The position numbers were made by a program, and so were the translations under genes. Below, piece after piece: positions 1 to 8,225 of a DNA stretch of 64,000 nucleotides. The notes beneath the pieces were generated by a model. That model saw nothing but the letters and a program-made list of their open reading frames with translations, did no database searches and had not been told where the DNA came from. Source of the stretch: Pseudomonas congelans (GTDB lineage: Bacteria > Pseudomonadota > Gammaproteobacteria > Pseudomonadales > Pseudomonadaceae); NCBI RefSeq assembly GCF_900103225.1, contig NZ_FNJH01000003.1, positions 634,904 to 698,903 on the forward strand. Direction: 5' to 3'. Each line of letters starts with the position of its first letter. Positions within the stretch are counted from its first letter, which is position 1.

Positions 1-204
1 CGAGCCTTCCCGACCCTGCGGGCAGCGACATGCGCGACAGCGGGTCGGGGTGCCTTCGGTTATTTCCAGAGTCAGCAGCCAGCCCTCGATCTCGACCTGC
101 TGCAGCCCGGAACCGGACGGCGTGCCGATTAGCTTCAGCGACCGCGTACCCATTGCAGCATCGCGCAGTTGTTGATACACCTCACGAGTCGTCAGCGCTT
201 TCAC
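1..204 (-). CDS. Small conserved Pseudomonas protein (DUF7693-like), 3' end cut off
   Basis: The visible 68 codons read leftward from a GTG start (204-202), with a GAGGGA ribosome-binding sequence about 6 bases upstream and an in-frame TGA just before the start. The N-terminus reads VKALTTREVYQQLRDAAMG. Further on there is a EIEGWLLTLE stretch followed by a cysteine-bearing CRACRCPQG segment. This layout (TTREV opening, central DGW/EGWLLTL strand, C-terminal CxxC-like pair) matches a small family of about 75-85 residues common in Pseudomonas; the family name is from memory. Function is unknown. The stop lies beyond the left edge, but only a few residues should be missing. It may be the last gene of the leftward transporter/EthD unit, from which it is separated by 81 bp. 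Confidence 0.6.
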   Translation of the reverse strand, partial: MKALTTREVYQQLRDAAMGTRSLKLIGTPSGSGLQQVEIEGWLLTLEITEGTPTRCRACRCPQGREGS

Positions 205-285
205 AGGCGTCCCTCAATTCCATTTTGCTGAGTAAGGCAGGATTCCGAATCATGCCGGTTAGAGCAGACATGCGAGGCAGGCGCT

Positions 286-1218
286 TCAAAACGTTGAAGG
301 CGCGCCAAACAGGCTTTCGATCTCGGGCCGGGTCTGGTTGATCGCACCCAACTGACGGATCAACTGGGCCTGCCTGCTGCCACGCACGCCGGCAGTGGTC
401 ATCAGCGCATCGCGCACGTAGGTGTAGACACCGCTGACACCAAACGGTGTGATGTAGCGAACATGCTTGCTGAGGCCTTGGGTGATCGTCTTGAAGTGCT
501 CGCTGGCGTAATAGGTTCTGCGCGTCCAGGCCGATTCGAACACCAACTCCATCATGACGATATTCAGGCGCGACTCTTCGACCTCGTGATTAACATCCGG
601 CGCCGGTGGTGCAGGCTTGGCGTTATCGTAGGGTTGTGCAAGGTGCAGGCGCAGTTTCAGCACGGCATCGGAACTGGCCATGTCATGGGCGAGTTGCTCA
701 ATGGCTTTGCGGGCCGCAGGCAGGTCATCGCTGGCGAGATGAAAGTGCAGATGCATCTTGTCCTGCGCGGCGGTTTCGTTGGGGATCGGGTCGGGCAGAC
801 GATCCACCAGGGTGCTGGAGCCATCCGGAACGTCGTAGGCGATGGTTTCCTCGAACATGTTCTGCTCGTCGGAGAACAGCAGGGCACTGGCATCCTTGAA
901 TTGTTTCTGCGCTTCGGCGGACAGAAAACCGATCTCGACGCCACCATCCAGCACATAGCCCGGCAATGCCGTAACGCCTTCGATGACTGGCCACAGGTGG
1001 CCGTCCTTTTCGCGCGTCAGGTGATGCTGAACATACCAGCCCAGGCCTTCAAGCCTGGCGCACAGCGGGCCATGAACGTCGCGCCAGTAAGTCGCAAACA
1101 GTTCATGGGGAACACCCGTCTTGCGCAGCACGGTGGTGTAGGAGTTGATAACGATGTTTTCATCGCGAGCGGCGTGGTTGCCGGAAAAGGTGCTCGCGGA
1201 AAAGACTGAGTTGGGCAT
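286..1218 (-). CDS. EthD-like dimeric alpha/beta-barrel protein
   Basis: 310 residues with no signal peptide or membrane segment. The N-terminal half (about 20-130) has the EthD/YCII-like pattern: a first strand followed by a helix with FATYWRDVHGPL, then a loop with YVQHHLTRE. The Y-W-x-x-x-H-G-P motif is the hallmark of EthD-like ferredoxin-fold proteins. The second half (about 150-270) looks like another alpha/beta unit (MHLHFHLASDD, LNIVMMELVFE), so the protein may be a fused tandem barrel. EthD proteins are small cytosolic barrels implicated in oxidative degradation of organic compounds, but the substrate here cannot be read from sequence. The gene lies 65 bp downstream of the TDT transporter on the same strand and is probably co-transcribed with it. 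Confidence 0.6.
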   Translation of the reverse strand: MPNSVFSASTFSGNHAARDENIVINSYTTVLRKTGVPHELFATYWRDVHGPLCARLEGLGWYVQHHLTREKDGHLWPVIEGVTALPGYVLDGGVEIGFLSAEAQKQFKDASALLFSDEQNMFEETIAYDVPDGSSTLVDRLPDPIPNETAAQDKMHLHFHLASDDLPAARKAIEQLAHDMASSDAVLKLRLHLAQPYDNAKPAPPAPDVNHEVEESRLNIVMMELVFESAWTRRTYYASEHFKTITQGLSKHVRYITPFGVSGVYTYVRDALMTTAGVRGSRQAQLIRQLGAINQTRPEIESLFGAPSTF

Positions 1219-1283
1219 GAAGGCTCTCTGTCATGAAGATATTCCTCTCAGGCGCCTCGTAACAGAGGTAAGTTCAAGGAAAC

Positions 1284-2444
1284 TTACCGGCGGACACCCC
1301 CTTGTGCGGCGATGCAAGGCGAGACGAACAGATGACCCCGATAGGCACCGGCCAGCGTCCGTACCGACACGACCGACCACATCAGCGCCAGCAGCGCGAC
1401 GAGCCACGTGCCAAACACATCAAACAAGCCCAGATGCAGGGTAGCGCCGAGCTTGAGCGTCGCCAGCGCATACACTCCGAGCGGGAAGGTGAACGCCCAC
1501 CAGCCCAGATTGAAGCCGATGCCCTGTTTCACGTAGCGCACCGTAATCAGCACGGCCAGCGCCATCCACCACAGACCCAGCCCCCAGAACAGCGTACCGA
1601 CCAGCACACCGATGCCTGCTGCCACCGTGCCGATGGATGCGAGGCCGTGGGCGGCGAAGATGGCCGGGGCGTCGCTGCCCATCACCAGCATGCCCAGTGC
1701 GCCCGTACCGATGGGACCGAGTGCCAGCCAGCTGGATGCCGCCATGCTTTCATGGGGCAGTTTGTGCAACGCCAGGCGCAACAGCAGAATCACCAGAATG
1801 CTCAACGCCACGGGCACCGAATAGGCCCACAGTACGTAGCTGGTGATCAGCACCGTGAACTGCGAGTCAGCGGCCGCAAGATGCGTCGTCAACGATCCCC
1901 CGCAGGCTGCGGCGACTTCTGCTGCCACCACCGGTAACAGCCAGACAGCGGTCATCTTCTCGATGCTGTGTTCCTGACGGGTGAACATCATGAAAGGAAT
2001 CAGCACGCCGCAGGCCAGGGCCATTGCCACGTCCAGCCACCACAAGGCTTCGGCAACCGGCACAATGGCGCTGCCCCAGCGCGCCGGTCCGAACACCAGC
2101 AGGCCATTGATGATGGTTGCCAGGCCCATGGGGATGGTGCCGAAGAACATCGACACGGTGGAGTGCCCGAAGACCTGCCGTGCTTCATCGAAAAACAGCA
2201 ACCAGCGGCTGGCGTACATCACGCTGAACAGCGTGAACAGGGCGATGTTCAGGAACCACAACGCTTCGCCCACCGCGCGCAGCGAAGCAGGGCCACCCGG
2301 CAGTTGAGCCAGCGCCAGCGACAGAATCCCGGTACCCATGGTGACCGCGAACCAGTTGGGAGTGAATTGTCGGATCGCCTCCAGCGGGCTGGTCAGTGCT
2401 GCGAAAGGGGCGTTGCCCTTGATGAGGATTGCGAGCCTGCTCAT
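1284..2444 (-). CDS. TDT/SLAC1-family transporter (C4-dicarboxylate, malate, tellurite or sulfite type)
   Basis: 386-residue polytopic inner-membrane protein with about ten hydrophobic helices. The N-terminal FTPNWFAVTMGTGI motif is characteristic of the TDT family (TehA, Mae1, plant SLAC1), where Phe/Gly-rich helices form an anion pore. Helix content, length and the repeated helix-hairpin pattern match the family; the transported anion is not deducible. Family members carry malate, tellurite-related oxyanions, chloride/nitrate or sulfite. It is divergent from a LysR-type regulator with 129 bp between start codons, which contain a short palindrome. This is the classic layout of a LysR-controlled transporter. 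Confidence 0.8.
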   Translation of the reverse strand: MSRLAILIKGNAPFAALTSPLEAIRQFTPNWFAVTMGTGILSLALAQLPGGPASLRAVGEALWFLNIALFTLFSVMYASRWLLFFDEARQVFGHSTVSMFFGTIPMGLATIINGLLVFGPARWGSAIVPVAEALWWLDVAMALACGVLIPFMMFTRQEHSIEKMTAVWLLPVVAAEVAAACGGSLTTHLAAADSQFTVLITSYVLWAYSVPVALSILVILLLRLALHKLPHESMAASSWLALGPIGTGALGMLVMGSDAPAIFAAHGLASIGTVAAGIGVLVGTLFWGLGLWWMALAVLITVRYVKQGIGFNLGWWAFTFPLGVYALATLKLGATLHLGLFDVFGTWLVALLALMWSVVSVRTLAGAYRGHLFVSPCIAAQGGVRR

Positions 2445-2530
2445 GACAGTCTCCTGCTGATGGTTTCGGGACGTGCCATCAGTCTACGGATCGACAGTCA
2501 ATCTTCTAAACGGGTAATCTCTCTCATCGT

Positions 2531-2547
2531 TACCTGTTTTTCAGGTA
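2531..2547. promoter_or_regulatory. Candidate LysR operator in the divergent promoter
   Basis: The 17-base stretch TACCTG-TTTTT-CAGGTA is a perfect 6-bp inverted repeat with T...A ends, similar in form to LysR-type boxes. It lies 27 bp before the lysR start and about 87 bp before the transporter start. No other palindrome of this quality was seen in the intergenic region. Confidence 0.45.
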
Positions 2548-2573
2548 GGTTTGTTCCGTGAGAGAAGAACGCC

Positions 2574-3527
2574 TTGAGAATCAACCTGCGGCAATTACAG
2601 ATTTTTTGCGCGATCACCCGCTGTGGCAGCACCACCAGCGCAGGCAGCGCTCTGGCGCTGTCCCAGTCAGCGACCAGCGCGGCATTGAACGAGCTGGAAA
2701 GCGCGCTGGGTACGCGTTTGTTCGACCGGGTGGGCAAGCGGCTGGTTCTCAATGACAGCGGGCAGACACTGCTGCCCCGTGCCATGAAAATGCTGGAAAA
2801 CGCCCAGCAGATCGAAGACAGCTTTCTGTTGCCCGACGCGGCGCTGAACGCTCGCCTGCGCATCGGCAGCAGTAGCACCATCGGCAACCACGTGGTGCCG
2901 CAGATCGTCGGGGCACTGCGCGGCTCGACGCCGCACCTGCGAATCGATGTGGACATCGGCAACAGCGCGCTGATTGCTCGCAAGGTCGCGCAGTTTGAAA
3001 TCGACATGGGCCTCATCGAGGCACCTTGTCATCTGCCGGAGCTGATCGCCGAGCCGTGGCTGGTGGATGAAATGGTCATCGTCGCCGGCTGCGCCCATCC
3101 GCTGGCCGGGCAGGAACACGTGTCGCTGGGCGAACTGCAGAGCGCCGAGTGGCTGCTGCGGGAGCAGGGTTCCGGGACGCGTGAAGAAGTCGAACACTTG
3201 CTGCTCAGACATTTGCATGACCTGCAGGACATGCGCCAGGTAGGCAGTTCGGAAGCGATCATGCGCACTCTCGCTCAAGGCATTGGTATCAGTTGCCTGT
3301 CCCGTCGTGTGGTCGCCGACCTGCTGGCGAGCGGGCAGTTGCGCACGCTTGCCAGTCCGTTGCCGCCGCTCAATCGTCGGTTCTTCATGATTAGGCACCG
3401 CGACAAGTTCATCTCGCCGAGCCTGGAGCGCTTCAGGGAAGCCTGCCGCCAGGCCGCCGATCAGGCGTACACGTTGCGCCACGGTTTGAGCCACAGTGCC
3501 AGCCCGACCAGCAGTAGCGCGCCATAG
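2574..3527 (+). CDS. LysR-family transcriptional regulator
   Basis: 317 residues from a TTG start chosen because AGAGAAG lies 8-9 bases upstream and the family N-terminus (MRINLRQLQIFCAI) begins exactly there; no ATG in frame gives a complete domain. The winged helix-turn-helix spans about residues 3-62 (GSALALSQSATSAALNELE, then GTRLFDRVGKRLVL). The C-terminal effector domain of two Rossmann-like lobes occupies about 90-300, with the family motif RIGSSSTIGNHVVP. It probably controls the divergent TDT transporter. Its last 67 bp overlap the 3' end of the convergent pslK, so the two transcripts are partly antisense. The proline/serine-rich final residues (SASPTSSSAP) lie in that overlap and may be non-conserved. 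Confidence 0.85.
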   Translation: MRINLRQLQIFCAITRCGSTTSAGSALALSQSATSAALNELESALGTRLFDRVGKRLVLNDSGQTLLPRAMKMLENAQQIEDSFLLPDAALNARLRIGSSSTIGNHVVPQIVGALRGSTPHLRIDVDIGNSALIARKVAQFEIDMGLIEAPCHLPELIAEPWLVDEMVIVAGCAHPLAGQEHVSLGELQSAEWLLREQGSGTREEVEHLLLRHLHDLQDMRQVGSSEAIMRTLAQGIGISCLSRRVVADLLASGQLRTLASPLPPLNRRFFMIRHRDKFISPSLERFREACRQAADQAYTLRHGLSHSASPTSSSAP

Positions 3528-4876
3528 ACACAGCTCAGGGCCAATTGCAGCCAGGTGTCGTGCAATGGATGCAGCAGCAGGGCGGCGATAGCCATCAGCA
3601 GGCCGGCCAGCAACCAGTGGCTGCGCCACGGCAAGACATTCAGCAATGCCTGGCGGCGCATCAGCAGCACGCCGGTGACCAGCGCGCCGCCCAGCGCGGC
3701 GAGGGCAATGCCGGTCAGGCCGACTGTAAAAGGCAACAGGCCGAGCAGCAGCGCATTGCACAGACTGCCGATCAGCTCGCAGTTGAGCGGCAGGCGCGTG
3801 TCACCGGCAGCATAGGCATAGCGCGCCAGCAAGGCATTCCAGGCACCGAACATCAGCGGTACGGCAAACCAGGCCAGCAGCCCCGGTAGCGGCCCGCCCT
3901 GGGTCTGATCAGGCAGCAACAGTGTCAACAGCGCCCCGGCCGCGCCGATCAGCCCGGCTACCGCCGGCAAGGTCAGCAATGTCGCGCTGCCCAGCCCGCG
4001 TTTCAGCAGCAACAGGCGCTGATCGCCAGCACTGCCGCTCATCAGACCGAGCAACACCTGATTCAGGCTCATCAAGGCAATCAGCGGCAGGTTGATCAGC
4101 TTGCGCGCCAGGTTCACCCAGGTCACCGCGCCCTCGCCGAGCAGCGAAGCCACCATGCGCTCCAGCAGGGCAAGCCCTTGGCTGGCCAGGTTGCTGCTCA
4201 GCAGCGGGCCGATGCGCTGCAACAGCTCACGTATTGCGCCAGCTTCCGCGTGCCACTGCCAGGGCCGCCAGCCCGAACGATACAGGGCTGGCAACAACAC
4301 ACTCGGCATCAGCACGCTACCCAGTACGCATGCGCTGGCCAGCCCGGTCGACGTCGAGGCATGGCTGAACGTGGCGAGGTAGATGACCGGCGGCAGGTTG
4401 AACAGCAGCGAGCCGAGCCCGGCCAGCACGAAGCGCGAGCGAGCCTGCAGCGGTACGCAAAACAGCGCATGCAGCATGAAGCCCGGTGCGCACCATGCCA
4501 GCCAGCGCAGGCCGCTGGCAGCCTGCGCGTAGCCATCGGCGTCCAGCCCCGGACCGATCAGCCGCACCAGCCCTCCGGCGCCCAGCAGCAGAACGACGCT
4601 CACTGCCACGCCAGTCAGTAACAGACGCGGTGCCATGCCTCCCAGCCAGCGCTGTTGCCGTTCAACGCTACGCTGCTGATAAAGGGGCAGGGCGGCAGCG
4701 CTGAGCAAGCCTGCCGCAAGTGACATGCGCAGCGCCTCGGGCAGGAACATCGAAACCAGAAACGCGTCGCTCTGGCCTCCGGCACCCCAGGCCGCCACCA
4801 ACAGCCATTCGCGGGCAAATCCGGCAGCCAGCCCGGTGAGGGTGGCCAGTGTCAGCCAGAGTGTCGAACCCAGCAT
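3461..4876 (-). CDS. pslK: MurJ/MviN-like lipid-linked oligosaccharide flippase of the Psl-type locus
   Basis: 471 residues, almost entirely hydrophobic, with about 12-14 predicted membrane helices of the MOP superfamily. The start shows the MurJ-like pattern TLATLTGLAAGFAREWLL...GAGGQSDAF. By position it is the last gene of the exopolysaccharide operon, 15 bp after the acetyltransferase gene, and should move the completed repeat unit across the inner membrane for polymerisation. It could be mistaken for the essential peptidoglycan flippase MurJ. The operon context and the shorter length (MurJ is usually about 510-530) favour the exopolysaccharide role. The 3' end overlaps the convergent lysR gene by 67 bp. 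Confidence 0.8.
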   Translation of the reverse strand: MLGSTLWLTLATLTGLAAGFAREWLLVAAWGAGGQSDAFLVSMFLPEALRMSLAAGLLSAAALPLYQQRSVERQQRWLGGMAPRLLLTGVAVSVVLLLGAGGLVRLIGPGLDADGYAQAASGLRWLAWCAPGFMLHALFCVPLQARSRFVLAGLGSLLFNLPPVIYLATFSHASTSTGLASACVLGSVLMPSVLLPALYRSGWRPWQWHAEAGAIRELLQRIGPLLSSNLASQGLALLERMVASLLGEGAVTWVNLARKLINLPLIALMSLNQVLLGLMSGSAGDQRLLLLKRGLGSATLLTLPAVAGLIGAAGALLTLLLPDQTQGGPLPGLLAWFAVPLMFGAWNALLARYAYAAGDTRLPLNCELIGSLCNALLLGLLPFTVGLTGIALAALGGALVTGVLLMRRQALLNVLPWRSHWLLAGLLMAIAALLLHPLHDTWLQLALSCVYGALLLVGLALWLKPWRNVYA

Positions 4877-4891
4877 CGCCTGCGCTTCTGA

Positions 4892-5713
4892 TCAGTGAAA
4901 CAAGGTGAACAGGCCTTTGCCGCCCACCTTGTAATTGAGGCCACGGGCGCGCTCGCCCTTGATCTCCGCGTTCGGGCCACTGACGATGGCGTACGGCGGA
5001 ACCGGTTTGGAGACCACGCTGTTACCGCCCACGACTGCGCCTTCGCCGATGTCGGCGCCGAACGAAAGCAGCGCCCGGCTGCAGATCCAGGCGTAGTCGC
5101 CGATCAACACCGGTCCGCCTACTGCCCAGAATTCGGGTTCGTTGAGATCATGTCCGCCGGCGATGATCAGCACATGCGAAGCGATGGTGACGTGATCGCC
5201 GATCACCAGTCCGCCCCGCGCGTCCAGCTGGCAGTGCCAGCCCACCGTGCTGTCATTGCCGATGCGCAGGCTGTCGACGCCCAGTACTTCGGTATTGCGC
5301 CAGACCGTCGACCCCTTGCCGATCTTCGCGCCGCCGATGCGCAACCACAGCAGGCGCAGGGTATGACTGGGGACCTTGCAGATCAGGATGTTGTAAGCCT
5401 GCTCCCAGGTCCGCAACATGCGGTCGCGCAGGGTCGGCCAGTTGATTCCGTACAGTGGGATAAGGGGGCCTTTGGTCTCGATGGCCAGCAGCTTGTAAAA
5501 GCGTCGCGCCAGCGGGTGTTCGATTCTCGGCTCGATATTGAGGTAGCAGATGAACGACAGGGTGCGTTCCTTGATACGCGTTTCAAAGCACACTTCGTTG
5601 TCCAGCATCCACTGGTAGGCGGCTTCCAGCTCTTCGAGCGGCACCGCCATCTTGCGCGCGTAATCGGGCAGTGCCTCTCTGAGATTATGAGAATGCATCA
5701 TGCGGTGTTTCAT
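4892..5713 (-). CDS. Left-handed beta-helix O-acetyltransferase in the exopolysaccharide operon
   Basis: 273 residues. Residues about 1-110 are helical without a recognised domain. From about 125 to 250 there are hexapeptide repeats (IGGAKIGKGSTV, LRIGNDSTVG, LVIGDHVTIA, VLIGDYAWI, DIGEGAVVGGNSVV) of the LbH fold used by serine acetyltransferase, WcaF and NodL. The GGHDLNEPEF segment carries the likely catalytic histidine. The start overlaps the pslJ stop as ATGA, so it is translationally coupled inside the operon. It is expected to transfer acetyl from acetyl-CoA to a sugar of the repeat unit in the cytoplasm. P. aeruginosa psl instead carries a membrane acyltransferase (pslL) after pslK, so this gene may be a functional replacement. 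Confidence 0.75.
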   Translation of the reverse strand: MKHRMMHSHNLREALPDYARKMAVPLEELEAAYQWMLDNEVCFETRIKERTLSFICYLNIEPRIEHPLARRFYKLLAIETKGPLIPLYGINWPTLRDRMLRTWEQAYNILICKVPSHTLRLLWLRIGGAKIGKGSTVWRNTEVLGVDSLRIGNDSTVGWHCQLDARGGLVIGDHVTIASHVLIIAGGHDLNEPEFWAVGGPVLIGDYAWICSRALLSFGADIGEGAVVGGNSVVSKPVPPYAIVSGPNAEIKGERARGLNYKVGGKGLFTLFH

Positions 5714-7125
5714 GAGGAGGCTCCCGGCTCGGGTGAGGCGTCAAGGTATCTGGATGGGGTGTCGGGCCTGGCGCGCAGGCGTCGGGTTTCCTGCAGGCTG
5801 ATGCCGAGCAAGAGCCAGAACACTGCAACCAGCACATTGGTGAAACTGAAGTAATGGTCGAACAGACCGCTGAACAGCGCCGCCAGCACACCGGTGGTGC
5901 AGCCCAGCGCGATGGCGTTATCGCGAGTCAGTACGACCCGGCCGCTCGCGGGGCGCACTTCTTTCCACCAACTGAGGGTGATGGCGATGAACAGCAGCAT
6001 GCCGGGTACGCCGATCTTGTAGATGTAGTTCAGCCACAGGTTGGAAATGCCGAACTCGGTGTAGCCCAATACCGGTGGGTCGGTCTTGAAACCGATGCCG
6101 AACGGGAACGTGGCAACTGCGTCGGGGAAATGGCTGTATTCCAGAAAGCGAATCGCGGTACTGGCGTCGTCGTCGCTGAACAGCCCCATCAGCCGGTCTT
6201 GCAGAGGCGGATAGAACATCAGCAGAAGAATGCCGGCCACCATGCCACCCATCAGCAGCCGTCCCAGGTGCGGAATGCGTCGCCGGGCCATCAGCAGCAT
6301 CATCGCAATGAGGCTCAACAGCGCGCCGCGTGAGCCGGTCAGCAACAGGCCGACTGCGCCCAGTGCAGCCACCGTGAGGCCCAGCTTGCGAGCCGCGCCG
6401 CTGCGCGTCATGCCAAAGCAGAAGGCCAGCGGCAGCAGCATCGCCAGCGCACCCCCCGCCACGTTGGGATGCATCCACGGTGAGCCCATGCGACTGGCGA
6501 GCGAACGCAGGCTCTCGTTCAGGATGTCGGCACCGCTGTAGCCCAGGCTGCCGAGGATAGGAATGATTGCAGTGGCCGAGCCTTTGGTGACGTAGACCCC
6601 GATCGACAGCATCAGCATCAGCAGCGTCCCGCCGAGCAGCGCAATGATCGCGTCTTCCAGCGTCTTGAGGCTGGTCAGCAAGCGTGGCACCAGAAACAGG
6701 ATCGACAGGTTGAACAGCCAGCGTATCCAGTTGATCGGGCCGTTACCCTCGGCGACGACGGTCAACTGGCCGACCAGAAACGGAAACGCACTGAACAGCA
6801 TCAGCGCCACCAGCAGCCGTTCGGGGCGCAGCATGCTGGGCAGCCGATGGCGTTCCTGAAAGACTGCGTGCAGCAGATAGCTTGCCCAGGTCAGCATGAT
6901 CAGCGCTTCGGACACCGTGGTGCGAATGCCGATCTGAACCGTCGAGTAGGGCAGGAAGGTTCCTAGCAGGCAGAACAGCAGCAGCCCGCGCACCGGCCGA
7001 CGCATGATCGTGGCAACCGCCACGATACCGATTGCTGCCGCCACCACGAAGGGCGCGGGCAGCATCCAGATCATCACGCCGAACAGCAGGCTGAACAGCA
7101 GCCCCAGGGGCAAGGCCAGTGGCAT
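5710..7125 (-). CDS. pslJ: O-antigen-ligase/polymerase-like membrane protein (Wzy-type) of the Psl locus
   Basis: 471 residues from the ATG whose last base is the first base of the pslI TGA stop complement (ATGA overlap). An upstream start giving 13 more residues (MRARARGAGG...) is less likely because it lies inside pslI. There are about ten to twelve membrane helices, with a large extracytoplasmic loop around residues 330-385 (LFSDDDASTAIRFLEYSHFP) as in the Wzy_C/O-antigen ligase family. The TGSRGALLSLIAMMLL segment is typical of the family. It probably polymerises lipid-linked repeat units on the periplasmic side. Confidence 0.78.
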   Translation of the reverse strand: MPLALPLGLLFSLLFGVMIWMLPAPFVVAAAIGIVAVATIMRRPVRGLLLFCLLGTFLPYSTVQIGIRTTVSEALIMLTWASYLLHAVFQERHRLPSMLRPERLLVALMLFSAFPFLVGQLTVVAEGNGPINWIRWLFNLSILFLVPRLLTSLKTLEDAIIALLGGTLLMLMLSIGVYVTKGSATAIIPILGSLGYSGADILNESLRSLASRMGSPWMHPNVAGGALAMLLPLAFCFGMTRSGAARKLGLTVAALGAVGLLLTGSRGALLSLIAMMLLMARRRIPHLGRLLMGGMVAGILLLMFYPPLQDRLMGLFSDDDASTAIRFLEYSHFPDAVATFPFGIGFKTDPPVLGYTEFGISNLWLNYIYKIGVPGMLLFIAITLSWWKEVRPASGRVVLTRDNAIALGCTTGVLAALFSGLFDHYFSFTNVLVAVFWLLLGISLQETRRLRARPDTPSRYLDASPEPGASS

Positions 7126-8225
7126 CAGCGCAATTCCTCCAGCGCCGCGTGCACGCGCTCGCAAAAGGCTTTCAACTGGTAGCGCTGCGTCCAGTCCCTG
7201 GCAATCGCAGGATCCTCTTCGGGGGCCTGCGACAGGGTGCCCATCAACCTGATCAGATTGCCGCTGTCGACCGGCGAAAAGCGCGGGCTGTCGGGCGGAG
7301 CGACTTCGTCCAGCGAGGAGCCCGTGGCCACCGCAACCGGTGTGCCGGTATTCAGTGCCTCAATCACCGGCAACCCGAAACCTTCGCTTCTGGAGGGTTG
7401 CCAGAGCCGTTCGGCATTCTTGTAGAGTGCATGCAGTTCGGCGTCGCTCAGGCCGCTGAGCACATGCAGACCCGGTAACTGGCGCTGGGCCTCGGTCAGC
7501 GGATCATCGCCACCGACCAGTACCAGCTCCGGAGTATCGACGAATTGCATGCGCGCGGTCTGCCAGGCATCCACGAACCACTTGATGTTCTTGCGCGGTT
7601 CGCGGGTGCCCACGCACAGCCAGTAACGCAGCGGCAGTCGCAGGTGAACAATGTCGGCCGGCTCACCCTTGAAGGCTTCTACCAGCAGCGGTATGACGCG
7701 CAGCTTGGCCTTGATTCTGGGGAACAGACGCGCTGCTTCGTTGGCAGTGAATTGCGAAGGCACCCAGATCTGGTCGGCAACCTTCAGCGACCAGGCAATC
7801 GACAGGTAGTCGGTCATCCGGTAGATCCTGGCTTTCAGTTGCGAACCGTGACTGTTGTGCTGCGTGAGCTGAAACAAGTCGTGCAGTTGCAATACGTAGC
7901 GCATACCGGCCGGTTTGCGTCCCAGCGGCAGGCCCATGTTGATATTGGCCACGTAGATCTGAATACCGGCGTCGCGCAGGGCAACAGGCAGGAACCGGCC
8001 TTCGAAGCGCAGGCGATCCGGCAGTCGCTGCACCGAATTCAGAGGGGCGGCCCAGCGTGGGGTATGTATCAGGCGGCGCACCGGGTGATCGTAGGGGGCC
8101 ACGCCGAACAGCTGCAATTGCACGTCCGGATGTTCACGAAACGCCTGTTCCAGTGCCAGGTTCTGGCGACCGATGCCGCTGGTGGGGTAACCGGCTGCCG
8201 CGCGGTAGTCGAGTCCTATACGCAT
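7125..8225 (-). CDS. pslI: GT4-family glycosyltransferase of the Psl locus
   Basis: 366 residues with the GT-B fold. The N-terminal lobe opens MRIGLDYRAAAGYPTSGIGR. The C-terminal Glycos_transf_1 domain (about 180-345) carries WLCVGTREPRKN and the donor-binding E-x7-E type motif PSRSEGFGLPVIEALNTGTP. It should add a sugar to the lipid-linked repeat on the cytoplasmic face of the inner membrane; donor specificity cannot be assigned. The start overlaps the end of pslH by 10 bp and the stop overlaps the pslJ start by one base, indicating translational coupling. Confidence 0.8.
   Translation of the reverse strand: MRIGLDYRAAAGYPTSGIGRQNLALEQAFREHPDVQLQLFGVAPYDHPVRRLIHTPRWAAPLNSVQRLPDRLRFEGRFLPVALRDAGIQIYVANINMGLPLGRKPAGMRYVLQLHDLFQLTQHNSHGSQLKARIYRMTDYLSIAWSLKVADQIWVPSQFTANEAARLFPRIKAKLRVIPLLVEAFKGEPADIVHLRLPLRYWLCVGTREPRKNIKWFVDAWQTARMQFVDTPELVLVGGDDPLTEAQRQLPGLHVLSGLSDAELHALYKNAERLWQPSRSEGFGLPVIEALNTGTPVAVATGSSLDEVAPPDSPRFSPVDSGNLIRLMGTLSQAPEEDPAIARDWTQRYQLKAFCERVHAALEELR

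Noticed and set aside
3461-4876. Essential peptidoglycan lipid II flippase MurJ
   Set aside because: Same family, but shorter than usual and embedded at the end of the exopolysaccharide operon; pslK role preferred.
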